60,518 bases of DNA. It comes from an uncultured Paracoccus sp. GTDB taxonomy: Bacteria > Pseudomonadota > Alphaproteobacteria > Rhodobacterales > Rhodobacteraceae. A model generated the notes under the pieces. That model was not told the origin of the DNA and ran no database searches. It saw only the letters and a list, made by a program, of their open reading frames with translations. The translations under genes and the position numbers were made by a program. Shown here piece by piece: positions 1 through 7,478 of this stretch; the stretch's first letter is position 1; every line of letters begins with the position of its first letter. The stretch covers positions 1 through 60,518 of the forward strand of contig NZ_CALMYP010000005.1 in the NCBI RefSeq assembly GCF_937873615.1, given 5' to 3'.

Positions 1-1569
1 ATCACGTTGCGTGGTCCGTTTTCCGCGACATTGGCGGACGGAACCGATGTGACCCCCACAAGCAGCAAGGCCATCGCACTGCTGGCGCTGCTGGCAGACG
101 CGCCGACGATGCGTCACGGCCGCCGCTGGCTTGAGGACAAGCTGTGGAGCGACCGCGCCCCCCAGCAGGCGCAAGGCAGCCTGCGCACCGCCCTGCTGGA
201 TATTCGCCGCAGTCTTGCCGAGGCGCGCGATGTGCTGGGCAGCGATCGCAAGCATGTCTGGCTGGACCCTGCGGCGGTGCGCACCGATCTTGCCAGCAGC
301 ACCGCCGAGGGCGAGTTTCTGGAAGGGTTGGATGTTGGCGATTCCGAGTTCAATGACTGGCTGATCGCCAAGCGCGTCGCGTTGCAGGAAAATCCGTCGT
401 CCACATCGGCGCCAGCCGACGCCAGGCGCGCGATCCTGATCCAATGCGGATCGCCGGGGCCGACAGACGGCACCGAAAGCACCTTCGCCCGGCTTGTCGA
501 CGATCAGGTCGGCAAGACCGTCAGCGGATTCATTGCCCTGGCCCGTCGAACGCTGCGCCAGGAAAACCCCGATCTCATCATCCGAAGTTCAATCGAGCGG
601 GGAGAGCGAGGCGCGGTGATCTTCGTTCAGGTGATCGACCCGGTCAGCGACGACCTGGTGCATACGGAACATTGCTTCGTCGACGATCTCAGCGCTTTTC
701 TGGGCGATCAGCAGGCCTTTGGCCGGTTCTGCTGGGGCATCGCGGATACGGCGCTGGAACAGTTGCCGCAGCGCACCAACCCGGATTCCGCCATTGCCGT
801 CAGAACCCGCCACGTCCAATCCGCCTTGCGCAACGCGTTGCAATTCGATGGCGACTCCATGGGGCGGGCACTGGAAGGACTAGGTTCGGCTTTCCTGCAA
901 CTTGAATCGGGCCTGTTCCTTGCCTTCAAGGCCTGGGTTCTGATGTCGATGGTGATGGAGGAGATTCGCCCCGAAAACGCCGCATTGCTTGCCGAGGTCC
1001 GAGAGCTTCTGAACAATGCCGAGCGGAGCTCGCCCAATGACGCCATGGTCGCCGCCATTTCGGCCAGCGTGCGCGGCAGCCTTCTGGGCGATCACCGCAG
1101 CGCGCACCGCCTGGCGGCCCAGGCCTTGCGGGAAGACGCCAACAATATCTTCGCGCTGCTGGCCATGTCCAAGGCCAACGCGGTCATGGGCGAAGCCGAG
1201 GTCGCATATCGAATGTCGCGCCATGTCTGTCAGATCGCATCGAATTCCAAGTTCGCGCCGATGTGCAACCTGCAGCACTCGATTCTGTGCATCTCGATGA
1301 AGCGCAGCGATGAGGCCATGCAGGCCGCGCTGCGCGCCGCTGCGGGCAGCGAGTTCTACCGCGCGCCGCGTCGACAGCTTCTGGCCCTGCAGACCATCAG
1401 CCGCGACACTGAAGGCGCGCGCAACTCGATCATAGACCTGTCGCGGATCGAGCCGGGCTTTTCGGTCGAGCGCTTCCTGTTCGATCAGAAATATCCCGTC
1501 GATACCTTGCGCAATGCCGGCTATCTGGATCTCGCAATGGTCGGGCTGCGCGAAATCGCCGATCTTTAG
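1..1569 (+). CDS. Winged-helix (SARP/OmpR-like) transcriptional regulator with TPR-like C-terminus, 5' end outside window
   Basis: The frame is open from the first base of the window and ends at TAG 1567-1569, so the true start probably lies a few codons upstream. The first 110 or so residues read as a winged-helix DNA-binding domain of the SARP/BTAD type: a short beta segment (TLRGPFSATLADG), then SKAIALLALLA and the WLEDKLWSDRAPQQAQGSLR element typical of these regulators. A middle region (about 140-260) resembles the TolB-like domain often found in alphaproteobacterial members. The C-terminal half is helical and TPR-like. The protein is probably cytoplasmic. It lies upstream of, and in the same direction as, the dehydrogenase operon, which it may control, but the 166-nt gap contains a possible promoter. 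The ligand and target are unknown. Confidence 0.75.
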   Translation: MTLRGPFSATLADGTDVTPTSSKAIALLALLADAPTMRHGRRWLEDKLWSDRAPQQAQGSLRTALLDIRRSLAEARDVLGSDRKHVWLDPAAVRTDLASSTAEGEFLEGLDVGDSEFNDWLIAKRVALQENPSSTSAPADARRAILIQCGSPGPTDGTESTFARLVDDQVGKTVSGFIALARRTLRQENPDLIIRSSIERGERGAVIFVQVIDPVSDDLVHTEHCFVDDLSAFLGDQQAFGRFCWGIADTALEQLPQRTNPDSAIAVRTRHVQSALRNALQFDGDSMGRALEGLGSAFLQLESGLFLAFKAWVLMSMVMEEIRPENAALLAEVRELLNNAERSSPNDAMVAAISASVRGSLLGDHRSAHRLAAQALREDANNIFALLAMSKANAVMGEAEVAYRMSRHVCQIASNSKFAPMCNLQHSILCISMKRSDEAMQAALRAAAGSEFYRAPRRQLLALQTISRDTEGARNSIIDLSRIEPGFSVERFLFDQKYPVDTLRNAGYLDLAMVGLREIADL

Positions 1570-1633
1570 ACGCATCGCGCGCCCCTGTTTTCAGTGACGC
1601 TGCGTAAGTCCCCGTAGGTGCCTTTGTAACTTA

Positions 1634-1673
1634 TTGAAGCAGACATAACCGACATTATCTGATCGGTATCAGA
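1634..1673 (+). promoter_or_regulatory. Candidate promoter with overlapping inverted repeat upstream of the dehydrogenase operon
   Basis: TTGAAG at 1634-1639 and TATCTG at 1656-1661 are separated by 16 nt, a plausible -35/-10 pair. A perfect inverted repeat, TCTGAT-CGGT-ATCAGA (1658-1673), overlaps the -10 and could be an operator. No transcription data support this. The call rests on spacing, symmetry and position about 60 nt before the first gene. Confidence 0.3.
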
Positions 1674-1735
1674 AGAGTTCTCGATGAAAATCCCGGACCT
1701 TATCCTGTTGTAATTGAACATGAAAGGAACTTGAG

Positions 1736-2602
1736 ATGACCGTCACGATTCCCACGAATATCGAATCCCGCCCCATCGCCATCATCGGTGCCGGCACCCT
1801 TGGCAGCCGCATCGCGCTGATGCTGGCGACGCAGGGCGCCGAGGTGCGGATTTCCGACCCGAACGAAGATGCCCGCGCCAAGGGCGTGGCCTTCGCCAAT
1901 GACAATCTGGCCAAGCAGGTCGACGCGACCCCGAACGGCAAGGCCGGCAAAATCGTCGGCGCAGCGACACTGGAAGACGCGCTCAGCGACGCCTGGCTGG
2001 TGATCGAGGCGGTGCCGGAAAAGCTCGACCTGAAACGCGCGATCTTCGCCGATCTGGACCGCCTGGCGGCGCCGGATGCGATCCTGACCAGCAATTCCTC
2101 GTCCTTCCCGACCTCCGAATTCATCGAAAAGGTCGCTAACCCGGCCCGGGTGCTGAACACCCATTTCATGATGCCGCCGCTCGTCAATTCGGTCGAGCTG
2201 ATGACCAGCGGGGCCACCGATGACCGGATCATTGCGCTGCTGATGGACACCTTCCCGAAATACGGTCTGACGCCCTATCATGTGATGCGCGAAAGCGTCG
2301 GCTTCATCTTCAACCGCATCTGGGCGGCGATCAAGCGCGAAGCACTTGCGGTCGCCGAAGAAGGCGTCGCCGCCCCCGATACCGTCGACCGCATCTTCCG
2401 GCAGAATTTCGGCACCGATCTCGGCCCGTTCCGGATGATGGATCAGGTCGGTCTGGATGTAGTGCTCAATATCGAGGAGCATTACGCCGCACTGCGCGAG
2501 GGCCTGCCCGAAGGGCCGCGCAAGCTGCTTCACCGGATGATCGACGAAGGCCGGCTTGGCGTGAAAAGCGGCAAGGGCTTCTACGACGATTACAGCAAAT
2601 AA
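1736..2602 (+). CDS. 3-hydroxyacyl-CoA dehydrogenase family NAD-dependent oxidoreductase
   Basis: A 288-residue protein of the 3-hydroxyacyl-CoA / L-gulonate / carnitine 3-dehydrogenase superfamily. The N-terminal Rossmann domain has the dinucleotide motif IGAGTLGSRIA (about residues 14-24) and an acidic residue ending the second strand (ISDPNEDA). The segment NSSSFPTSEF and the catalytic His in NTHFMMPP match the family, as does the C-terminal helical dimerisation domain ending VKSGKGFYDDY. AAAGGAACTTGAG precedes the ATG as a ribosome site. It is first in an operon with a beta-propeller protein and a second enzyme of the same superfamily. The family is clear; the substrate (acyl-CoA, sugar acid or carnitine-like) cannot be read from the sequence. 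The shared operon with a possible lactonase makes a sugar acid plausible. Confidence 0.85.
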   Translation: MTVTIPTNIESRPIAIIGAGTLGSRIALMLATQGAEVRISDPNEDARAKGVAFANDNLAKQVDATPNGKAGKIVGAATLEDALSDAWLVIEAVPEKLDLKRAIFADLDRLAAPDAILTSNSSSFPTSEFIEKVANPARVLNTHFMMPPLVNSVELMTSGATDDRIIALLMDTFPKYGLTPYHVMRESVGFIFNRIWAAIKREALAVAEEGVAAPDTVDRIFRQNFGTDLGPFRMMDQVGLDVVLNIEEHYAALREGLPEGPRKLLHRMIDEGRLGVKSGKGFYDDYSK

Positions 2603-2629
2603 TTCCAATTCGAACCGATGGAGGCTGAC

Positions 2630-3535
2630 ATGACAGCTGCAGCAGACACGACACTGGTCGTTCTCGATATTCTCGGCCAGAAAGTTTTCACCATCAATGG
2701 CGACGGCGAGGAAGTGAACGTGCTTCGCACCGGGCTCGACAAGGCGCCGGACGGTGTCTTTATCGACACCGCCAGGGGCCATGTCTATGCCACGATGATG
2801 GGCACGGTGGACATGAAGACCCAGACCTCGCATGTCGAAGACGGCGCGGTCTGGCGGATGAATCTCGACGGCTCGGACCCGGTCCGGCTGGTCGGCGGCG
2901 GGGTCACCGAGACCCCCAAGCAGATCACCGCCGACCTGCAGAACGGCAAGCTCTACTGGTGCGACCGGGAAGGGATGCGGGTGATGCGCGCGGGCCTCGA
3001 CGGTTCGGACGTGGAAACGCTGGTGGTCACCGGAACGCGGCCGCGCGATACCGACGATGCCAGCCACTGGCCGGTGGGGATCGCCGTCGATCCGAAGGCG
3101 CGGCAGTTCTATTTCACGCTGAAGGGCAATTCGGATGCCGGGCAGGGCAGCATCTGCCGCGCCGGCTATGACCTGCCGGACGGAGAGACCCCGGAAACCC
3201 GCAGCGATGTCGAGGTGCTGTTTCGCAACCTGCCAGAGCCGATCGACCTGGAATTCGACGGCGAAGGCGGCTTCCTTTACTGGACCGACCGGGGCGACCT
3301 GAAAGGCGGCAATTCCTTGAGCCGGGCGGCCTTCGACAAGACCGGCAGGTTCGAGGCCGAACCGAAGCTGCTGATGCAGGATCTGGGCGAGGCCATCGGT
3401 CTGGTCGTCGATCATGCCAGCGGCCATATCTTCGTCAGTTCCCTGAACGGCGTGCTTTACCGGGCGCGGATGGACGGGTCCGATCAGACCGTGATCGGCA
3501 CATTCACCGGCCTGTCGGGCATCGCCAAACTGTGA
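2630..3535 (+). CDS. YWTD-type / SMP-30-like six-bladed beta-propeller protein
   Basis: A 301-residue protein with recurring propeller blade motifs: LYWCDREG, LYWTDRGD, and repeated units of the form R-x-x-x-DGSD (NLDGSDP, GLDGSDV, RMDGSDQ). These are typical of LDL-receptor class B (YWTD) repeats and bacterial SMP-30/strictosidine-synthase-like folds. I chose the ATG at 2630 over 2618 because GGAGG at 2620-2624 lies 5 nt before it and covers the earlier ATG. No signal peptide is visible, so it is probably cytoplasmic. It sits between two 3-hydroxyacyl-CoA-dehydrogenase-like genes in one operon. A sugar-lactone hydrolase or a binding/scaffold role are both possible; neither is proven. Confidence 0.75.
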   Translation: MTAAADTTLVVLDILGQKVFTINGDGEEVNVLRTGLDKAPDGVFIDTARGHVYATMMGTVDMKTQTSHVEDGAVWRMNLDGSDPVRLVGGGVTETPKQITADLQNGKLYWCDREGMRVMRAGLDGSDVETLVVTGTRPRDTDDASHWPVGIAVDPKARQFYFTLKGNSDAGQGSICRAGYDLPDGETPETRSDVEVLFRNLPEPIDLEFDGEGGFLYWTDRGDLKGGNSLSRAAFDKTGRFEAEPKLLMQDLGEAIGLVVDHASGHIFVSSLNGVLYRARMDGSDQTVIGTFTGLSGIAKL

Positions 3536-3566
3536 ACCGCGTCAAGCGGAGGAATGGAGAATTCCA

Positions 3567-4499
3567 ATGAGCAACCAAGCACAATCCCGTGGCACCATTG
3601 CCGTCATCGGCGGCGGCGTGATCGGCCGGTCCTGGACCGCCGCCTTCATCGCCAATGGCTATGACGTGGTCATCAGCGACCCGGCCGAAGGAATCGCCGA
3701 AAGCATCCGTGAAAAACTGCCCGCCGATCTGCACGGCATCCCCGGCAAATCCTTCAGCGATGCCGAGATCGCGGCCCTGATCGACCGCGTCAGCTTCGAG
3801 CCGGACATCGCAAAGGCGGTGCAGGGCGTGGTCGCCGTGCAGGAAAACGGCCCCGAACGGAACGATTTCAAGGCCGAGCTTTTCGCGAAGATCGAGCCCC
3901 TGGTGGGCAAGGATACGCTGCTGCTGTCGTCCAGTTCCGGCATTACCCCGGACATTATCGGCGCGAAGATGACGGATCCGCACCGGGTGGTGATCGGCCA
4001 CCCGTTCAATCCGCCGCACCAACTGCCCTTGGTCGAGATCTGCGGCACGCCGGATGCGGACGAAGCCCTGATCGCACGGGTGATGGCGTTCTATCGTGGG
4101 CTGGACAAGGCGCCGGCGCGCCTGAACCGCCCGGTGCCGGGTTTCGTCGCCAACCGCTTGCAGGCCGTGCTGGTCGGCGAGGCGCTGAGCCTGGTCGACA
4201 GCGGCGTGGTCGACATGAAGACCCTGGACGAGATCATGCTGAATTCTCTCGGTCCCCGTTGGGCCAGCATCGGCCCGCTTCTGGCGCTGCATCTGGGCGG
4301 CGGAGATGGCGGTCTGCACCGGGTGCTGAGCCAGCTTTACAACCATGTCGTGCCCAGCATGGGCCTCGACCCGCTGCCGGATGACAGCATCGACCGGCTG
4401 GGCAAGATCGCCGAGGAAACCTATCCCCGCAGCGAGGCCGCCGACTATATCGCCCTGCGCGACCGGCGCACCATCGGGATGCTGGAAAGCCGCGAATAG
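3567..4499 (+). CDS. 3-hydroxyacyl-CoA dehydrogenase family oxidoreductase (second copy in operon)
   Basis: A 310-residue NAD-dependent dehydrogenase. IAVIGGGVIGRSWTAAF near the N-terminus is the Rossmann nucleotide loop. SSSSGITPD and VIGHPFNPPHQLPLVEICG carry the Ser and His expected in the family, and VPGFVANRLQAVL starts the C-terminal helical domain. The overall pattern is closer to L-gulonate 3-dehydrogenase / carnitine 3-dehydrogenase than to FadB-type enzymes. GGAGG at 3548-3552 and GGAGA precede the ATG. It is 31 nt from the propeller gene and presumably cotranscribed. It is clearly diverged from the copy at 1736, so two successive or alternative oxidations are more likely than a recent duplication. 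Confidence 0.85.
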   Translation: MSNQAQSRGTIAVIGGGVIGRSWTAAFIANGYDVVISDPAEGIAESIREKLPADLHGIPGKSFSDAEIAALIDRVSFEPDIAKAVQGVVAVQENGPERNDFKAELFAKIEPLVGKDTLLLSSSSGITPDIIGAKMTDPHRVVIGHPFNPPHQLPLVEICGTPDADEALIARVMAFYRGLDKAPARLNRPVPGFVANRLQAVLVGEALSLVDSGVVDMKTLDEIMLNSLGPRWASIGPLLALHLGGGDGGLHRVLSQLYNHVVPSMGLDPLPDDSIDRLGKIAEETYPRSEAADYIALRDRRTIGMLESRE

Positions 4500-4643
4500 G
4501 GTGGCCGATACCTTCAATCGGCAGAGGCCGGAGCCTCCCTCATGAGTTCACCCTGAACAAAGCGTTCGGCCTCTGGCGATGATTTGATGGCGCCGCTGTA
4601 AGCAGCGCTAGAAGGCCGGTCATGAAGGTGTAAATGCGGCTTC

Positions 4644-5207
4644 TCACGAAGGCGGATTTTGCTTTTCGGCAAGCGCCACGGCTCGGTCGATGTAGTCCTT
4701 GGTGATATAATTTACGAAGCCGAGCCGATTCCCGGCCACGAAACTGGCCTGATAGGATTTTAGCGTCGCCGTTTTGCCAAGCAAAGCCAATGCCGCAAGA
4801 TGCCAAACTCCGGCAGCGCCCGGCGTCGACGGATCCACTGCACATAAATCTTCATACCGTTGGTTGATGTCTACGGATTGTGCCCATTCAATTGCGGCTG
4901 CACAGGTCCCTTCTATGTGGCGTCGGGTGATTTCTGTCTGCTGAATGCGCAGCTTGTTCCGAACATTCGCCTTTAGAAGATCGTTATACTCACCACGACC
5001 ACCCTCAATCTCCTTGACAGCTGAGGTAAAGTCAGCGCTCTCTATTGAAAAACTCGCTTCGAACTTCTGGTAGGCACCCAGATCTTTGACTTTGAAAAGT
5101 ATCTGTACGACACGATCACCGATATCTTTATCGGCATAGTGATCAACATTCTTCTTGGGCGTCCAGCCAAGTTCACAAAATGTCTCAGTGATTTCATTCG
5201 TGATCAT
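4644..5207 (-). CDS. Orphan CdiI-type immunity protein, paralogue of the immunity gene at 7475
   Basis: A 187-residue acidic cytoplasmic-type protein. Its C-terminal 60 or so residues are nearly identical to those of the immunity protein at 7475-8035 (shared blocks IWHLAALALLG-like, LKSYQASF, RLGFVNYITKDYIDRA), while the N-terminal parts are diverged. Its ATG overlaps by 4 nt (ATGA) the stop of a decayed CdiA-type toxin tail at 5204-5595, the same arrangement as at the intact cdiA. I infer an immunity protein for a toxin variant once carried by this or another strain. It is the last gene of the minus-strand array and faces the dehydrogenase operon. The base composition is visibly more AT-rich than the flanks. 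Confidence 0.75.
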   Translation of the reverse strand: MITNEITETFCELGWTPKKNVDHYADKDIGDRVVQILFKVKDLGAYQKFEASFSIESADFTSAVKEIEGGRGEYNDLLKANVRNKLRIQQTEITRRHIEGTCAAAIEWAQSVDINQRYEDLCAVDPSTPGAAGVWHLAALALLGKTATLKSYQASFVAGNRLGFVNYITKDYIDRAVALAEKQNPPS

Positions 5208-5595
5208 TGGTTTACACCTTCGAAAGTACGAACCTCAACGGGAATGCCATTGGGATAGCCTTGATCCTTCAGGGGTACACCGGGGCTCAATCCCAAACGT
5301 TCGGCCACTTGGCCAGTTGGGATTGCATCACCATTTGCAACCTGCGGGTAAATTTCTGCTTGATTGGGGCTAAGGCCAGCATCACCGGTCTTAACCTCAA
5401 CAACCTGGACAATACGGCCATTTTCATCACGTGCAACGACACCGCCTCGTGGTCTGACACCCTCTATGCTCTTTGGTTATTTACCAACCTTGTCGCCGCC
5501 TCATATTCCGCTCTAGCGGCAGTCCCTGCATTCCCATATTGGGAAACCCATTGATCATAGCGACCAGTTCGGTGCTGCCCCAAGTGCAAACTTAC
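5204..5595 (-). pseudogene. Displaced CdiA C-terminal toxin remnant, frameshifted
   Basis: Two minus-strand reading segments form one decayed toxin tail. The first (5595-5464) has no start codon, includes HRTGRYDQWVSQYGNAG and AEYEAATRLVNNQRA, and ends at TAG 5464-5466. The second (5476-5204) continues IEGVRPRGG, then VVEVKTGDAG, GVPLKDQGYPNGI and VEVRTFEGVNQ. That tail aligns with the C-terminus of the intact CdiA (IIEIKTGNAD, GVPLKDQGYPNGI, IEVREFPGAGQ). A single-base deletion near 5466 restores the join between the frames. The stop overlaps the start of the orphan immunity gene as ATGA. The E-x-K of a PD-(D/E)XK nuclease is kept, but the upstream Asp position reads R-P-R-G-G. It lacks a start and is not expressible alone; it could act as a recombination donor for the cdiA 3' end. 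Confidence 0.8.
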
Positions 5596-6033
5596 CTACG
5601 TTCTAGGGAATCTAAAACGCCCTCCACGAATTGACTTCCGAAACGCCTTTTGATCACAAAACTTGGATATCTTTTCGAAATCCTTTAGCTCGGCATTTTC
5701 AAAAATATTTACTCTCCCAATTACTTCACCACGATCACTAAACATATAGGCTATCAAGCCGAGACTTGTTTCTCCTTGAAGGCCTCCCGGGAATACGCAT
5801 TTAAGCGCCCCCTTACAAGCAGGCAGAAGGTTCAAGCGTTCCAGTACGATTCGGGCACTTGACAGTTCCCAAAAGTAGTCGACGCCTTGGAATTTTTGGC
5901 CAGAAAGTGGGCCTTCTCCAAACGATAACATTACCCGCTTTCCATCATCAGAAGCGTCTAGATTTTGCGTCTCGACGACATTTCTGCTTTCGTCAAGCAG
6001 CGGAATATTGACACTGAATGCCCGCATCGACAT
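5596..6033 (-). CDS. Hypothetical protein in the toxin/immunity array, possible immunity protein
   Basis: A protein of about 145 residues if started at ATG 6033 (MSMRAFSVN). The frame is open to TTG at 6105, but that start would overlap the preceding gene by 26 nt. Notable segments are VDYFWELSSARIVLERLNL, CVFPGGLQGETSLGLIAYMF and a basic C-terminus (SIRGGRFRFPRT). There is no signal peptide or clear membrane segment. I do not recognise the family. Its place between a small acidic protein and a decayed toxin tail, in an AT-richer stretch, suggests an orphan immunity gene. The ribosome site before 6033 is weak, so the start is uncertain. Confidence 0.5.
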   Translation of the reverse strand: MSMRAFSVNIPLLDESRNVVETQNLDASDDGKRVMLSFGEGPLSGQKFQGVDYFWELSSARIVLERLNLLPACKGALKCVFPGGLQGETSLGLIAYMFSDRGEVIGRVNIFENAELKDFEKISKFCDQKAFRKSIRGGRFRFPRT

Positions 6034-6079
6034 AGCCTTGGGTTTCAGGCGCCCGAGGAACCGGCGGCGGTGTGATCGC

Positions 6080-6349
6080 TCAGGATAGATTATCCTGTAG
6101 CCCAAAATTATCTGGCAAGTCGCTCAGATAGCTCTTTCGAGCCGCGTTCGTTTCATCTGCTGCCGCTTCGTGGACAGCTGCGATGAAATCCGCCAGATCT
6201 TCCGCATCCAAGCCTTGCAGCTCTGCAATGATCTCTTCCATCAGAGACACGGCAAAATCACTGTTTACCTGCCCTTCTTCGGCAACCTCAAGGCGATACA
6301 ACAAACCTGCAAGACAAGCCGATAGTCTTTTCAAAAATGAGTTTGTCAT
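6080..6349 (-). CDS. Small acidic protein, likely orphan immunity protein
   Basis: An 89-residue, strongly acidic, mostly helical protein (EEIIAELQGLDAEDLADFI, AAVHEAAADETNAARK). It starts at ATG 6349, whose bases overlap the stop of a short upstream reading segment ending ITVKVVPE as ATGA. That is the toxin-to-immunity junction style seen three more times in this array. Small size, acidity and position fit an immunity protein whose toxin gene has been almost wholly lost. I do not recognise a named family. Confidence 0.55.
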   Translation of the reverse strand: MTNSFLKRLSACLAGLLYRLEVAEEGQVNSDFAVSLMEEIIAELQGLDAEDLADFIAAVHEAAADETNAARKSYLSDLPDNFGLQDNLS

Positions 6350-6429
6350 TCCGGTACCACTTTCACGGTTATGTTTGTTACGCCAACCTCTTCTTTGTTG
6401 CTCGATTGGCCTGAGCGGAGGCGCAGAGT
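6346..6429 (-). pseudogene. Very short toxin C-terminal tail remnant
   Basis: A minus-strand segment with no start codon, open from an in-frame stop at 6430-6432 to TGA 6346-6348, reading ...SGQSSNKEEVGVTNITVKVVPE. Its stop overlaps ATG 6349 by ATGA, the toxin-immunity junction of this locus. The tail EVGVTNITVKVVPE has the alternating hydrophobic pattern of a terminal beta-strand. I infer the last 20 or so residues of a displaced CdiA toxin module. The segment is too short for certainty. Confidence 0.4.
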
Positions 6430-6438
6430 TCAGACAAA

Positions 6439-6858
6439 CTATGTGAGACGGGTCTCGGAGAAGTTATCCAGGCTGACGTATAATTCATCATCCTCCAGCT
6501 GAAGATGTAGCGTTAAGGAATTATCCAGAAGCAAGTCTATCTTTGTCTTATTTGGCATCTCATCAATCAATACATCCATAATCTGCTCGCTTCCATCCAG
6601 GGCGCCCTCGAACATCAATATGAGCGGTGCAACGCATGAATATCCTAAGCTTTTATCGAAGAATAGCTTCCCCAATGGATCTTGGCCTAGCCGCAACTCT
6701 CCAGAGCCGCCTGCTGACAGTTCGCTCAATTCACCGGAATGATCTTTGAATACCAAGGCAATCACACCATTGGCTTCCCCCCCAAGCGGCATAAAAAACG
6801 TGGCCAGGATTTGGGCAGTATTCAAGCCGATTAGTTCACGTTGAATTATACGCGTCAT
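6439..6858 (-). CDS. Probable immunity protein for the toxin at 6855-7478
   Basis: A 139-residue acidic protein with no export signal (MTRIIQRELIGLN..., LQLEDDELYVSLDNFSETRLT). Its ATG overlaps the stop of the toxin-like gene by 4 nt, so the two are translationally coupled. Size, charge and position are those expected for a dedicated immunity protein that binds the toxin in the cytoplasm, but I recognise no named immunity family. An ordinary hypothetical protein cannot be excluded from sequence alone. Confidence 0.6.
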   Translation of the reverse strand: MTRIIQRELIGLNTAQILATFFMPLGGEANGVIALVFKDHSGELSELSAGGSGELRLGQDPLGKLFFDKSLGYSCVAPLILMFEGALDGSEQIMDVLIDEMPNKTKIDLLLDNSLTLHLQLEDDELYVSLDNFSETRLT

Positions 6859-7478
6859 TGACCTATCGCATTGATGACGTTGGGATTAGTTATTCCATTT
6901 TCCATCACAGTCACGAACTCTTTAGATCGGGAGGTCGCTACGACATCACTTCCCTTAATATAGAACAGAACATCCCGCCGACCGTTTGGCCCGCCACCGG
7001 ACATTGAACCGCTCACAACTCTATCAGGACTTGCGCCGATTTCTTCTACCATGTCTCGAAACTGTTGACGATGGGCTGGATTTGATACGTCTAAGCCAAA
7101 GTCTCGCATGTGTTGTGCACTCTTGGCTCCCCATTGGGAGTTGGAAATGGTCATAGCGGGCGGGTTGGCTACACTCTTTGTGGCAATAGAGGACCGTAAA
7201 AGCGCGTAGACTGCCCCACTGGTTTCCGCACCATCGAATGCGCGCAGATTGCCGGTTTGCGCAGGCGCAGTGCCGGTCGCCATCACTTTTGCGCTGGTGG
7301 GCGGTGGCGCGCGGGCGGAGTTCGTCAGATTGACCGGCTGAGCGCTCAGTTCCAGCGTCACCACGGGATAGCTGACCCGTGTCCAGTCCCCCGGCGCAGA
7401 AAACGTCGCAGCCGTCCCAAATGCCACTATAAGCAGCGCACTAAAGGTTCGGATCAGGAAGCAGAGGAGGTGCGTCAT
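6855..7478 (-). CDS. Free-standing toxin-like protein with N-terminal export signal
   Basis: A 207-residue protein. Residues 1-28 look like a signal peptide or signal anchor (a basic residue, then SALLIVAFGTAATFSAP). A Pro/Ala/Ser/Thr-rich linker follows, and then a compact C-terminal domain of about 95 residues beginning SQWGAKSAQHMRDFGLDVS and containing FRDMVEEI, RRDVLFYIKGSDVVATS and EFVTVMENGITNPNV. This pattern resembles small polymorphic-toxin RNase tails (BECR-type fold) that end many CdiA or Rhs proteins, here detached from any large carrier. The gene overlaps the CdiI stop and the next gene's start by 4 nt each. Function is inferred from pattern and neighbourhood; the export route is not evident. 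Confidence 0.6.
   Translation of the reverse strand: MTHLLCFLIRTFSALLIVAFGTAATFSAPGDWTRVSYPVVTLELSAQPVNLTNSARAPPPTSAKVMATGTAPAQTGNLRAFDGAETSGAVYALLRSSIATKSVANPPAMTISNSQWGAKSAQHMRDFGLDVSNPAHRQQFRDMVEEIGASPDRVVSGSMSGGGPNGRRDVLFYIKGSDVVATSRSKEFVTVMENGITNPNVINAIGQ

Noticed and set aside
1700-3427. A 575-codon open frame on the minus strand
   Set aside because: It is antisense to two recognisable plus-strand genes and rich in His/Asp/Arg without motifs. It is a GC-bias artefact.
4523-4574. AGAGGCCG/CGGCCTCT as a bidirectional terminator between convergent genes
   Set aside because: The arms are complementary, but the loop is about 36 nt and there is no T run on either side.
5207-5554. A 115-codon plus-strand frame as a separate small gene
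   Set aside because: It is the complement of the decayed toxin tail, whose minus-strand peptide aligns with the end of CdiA.
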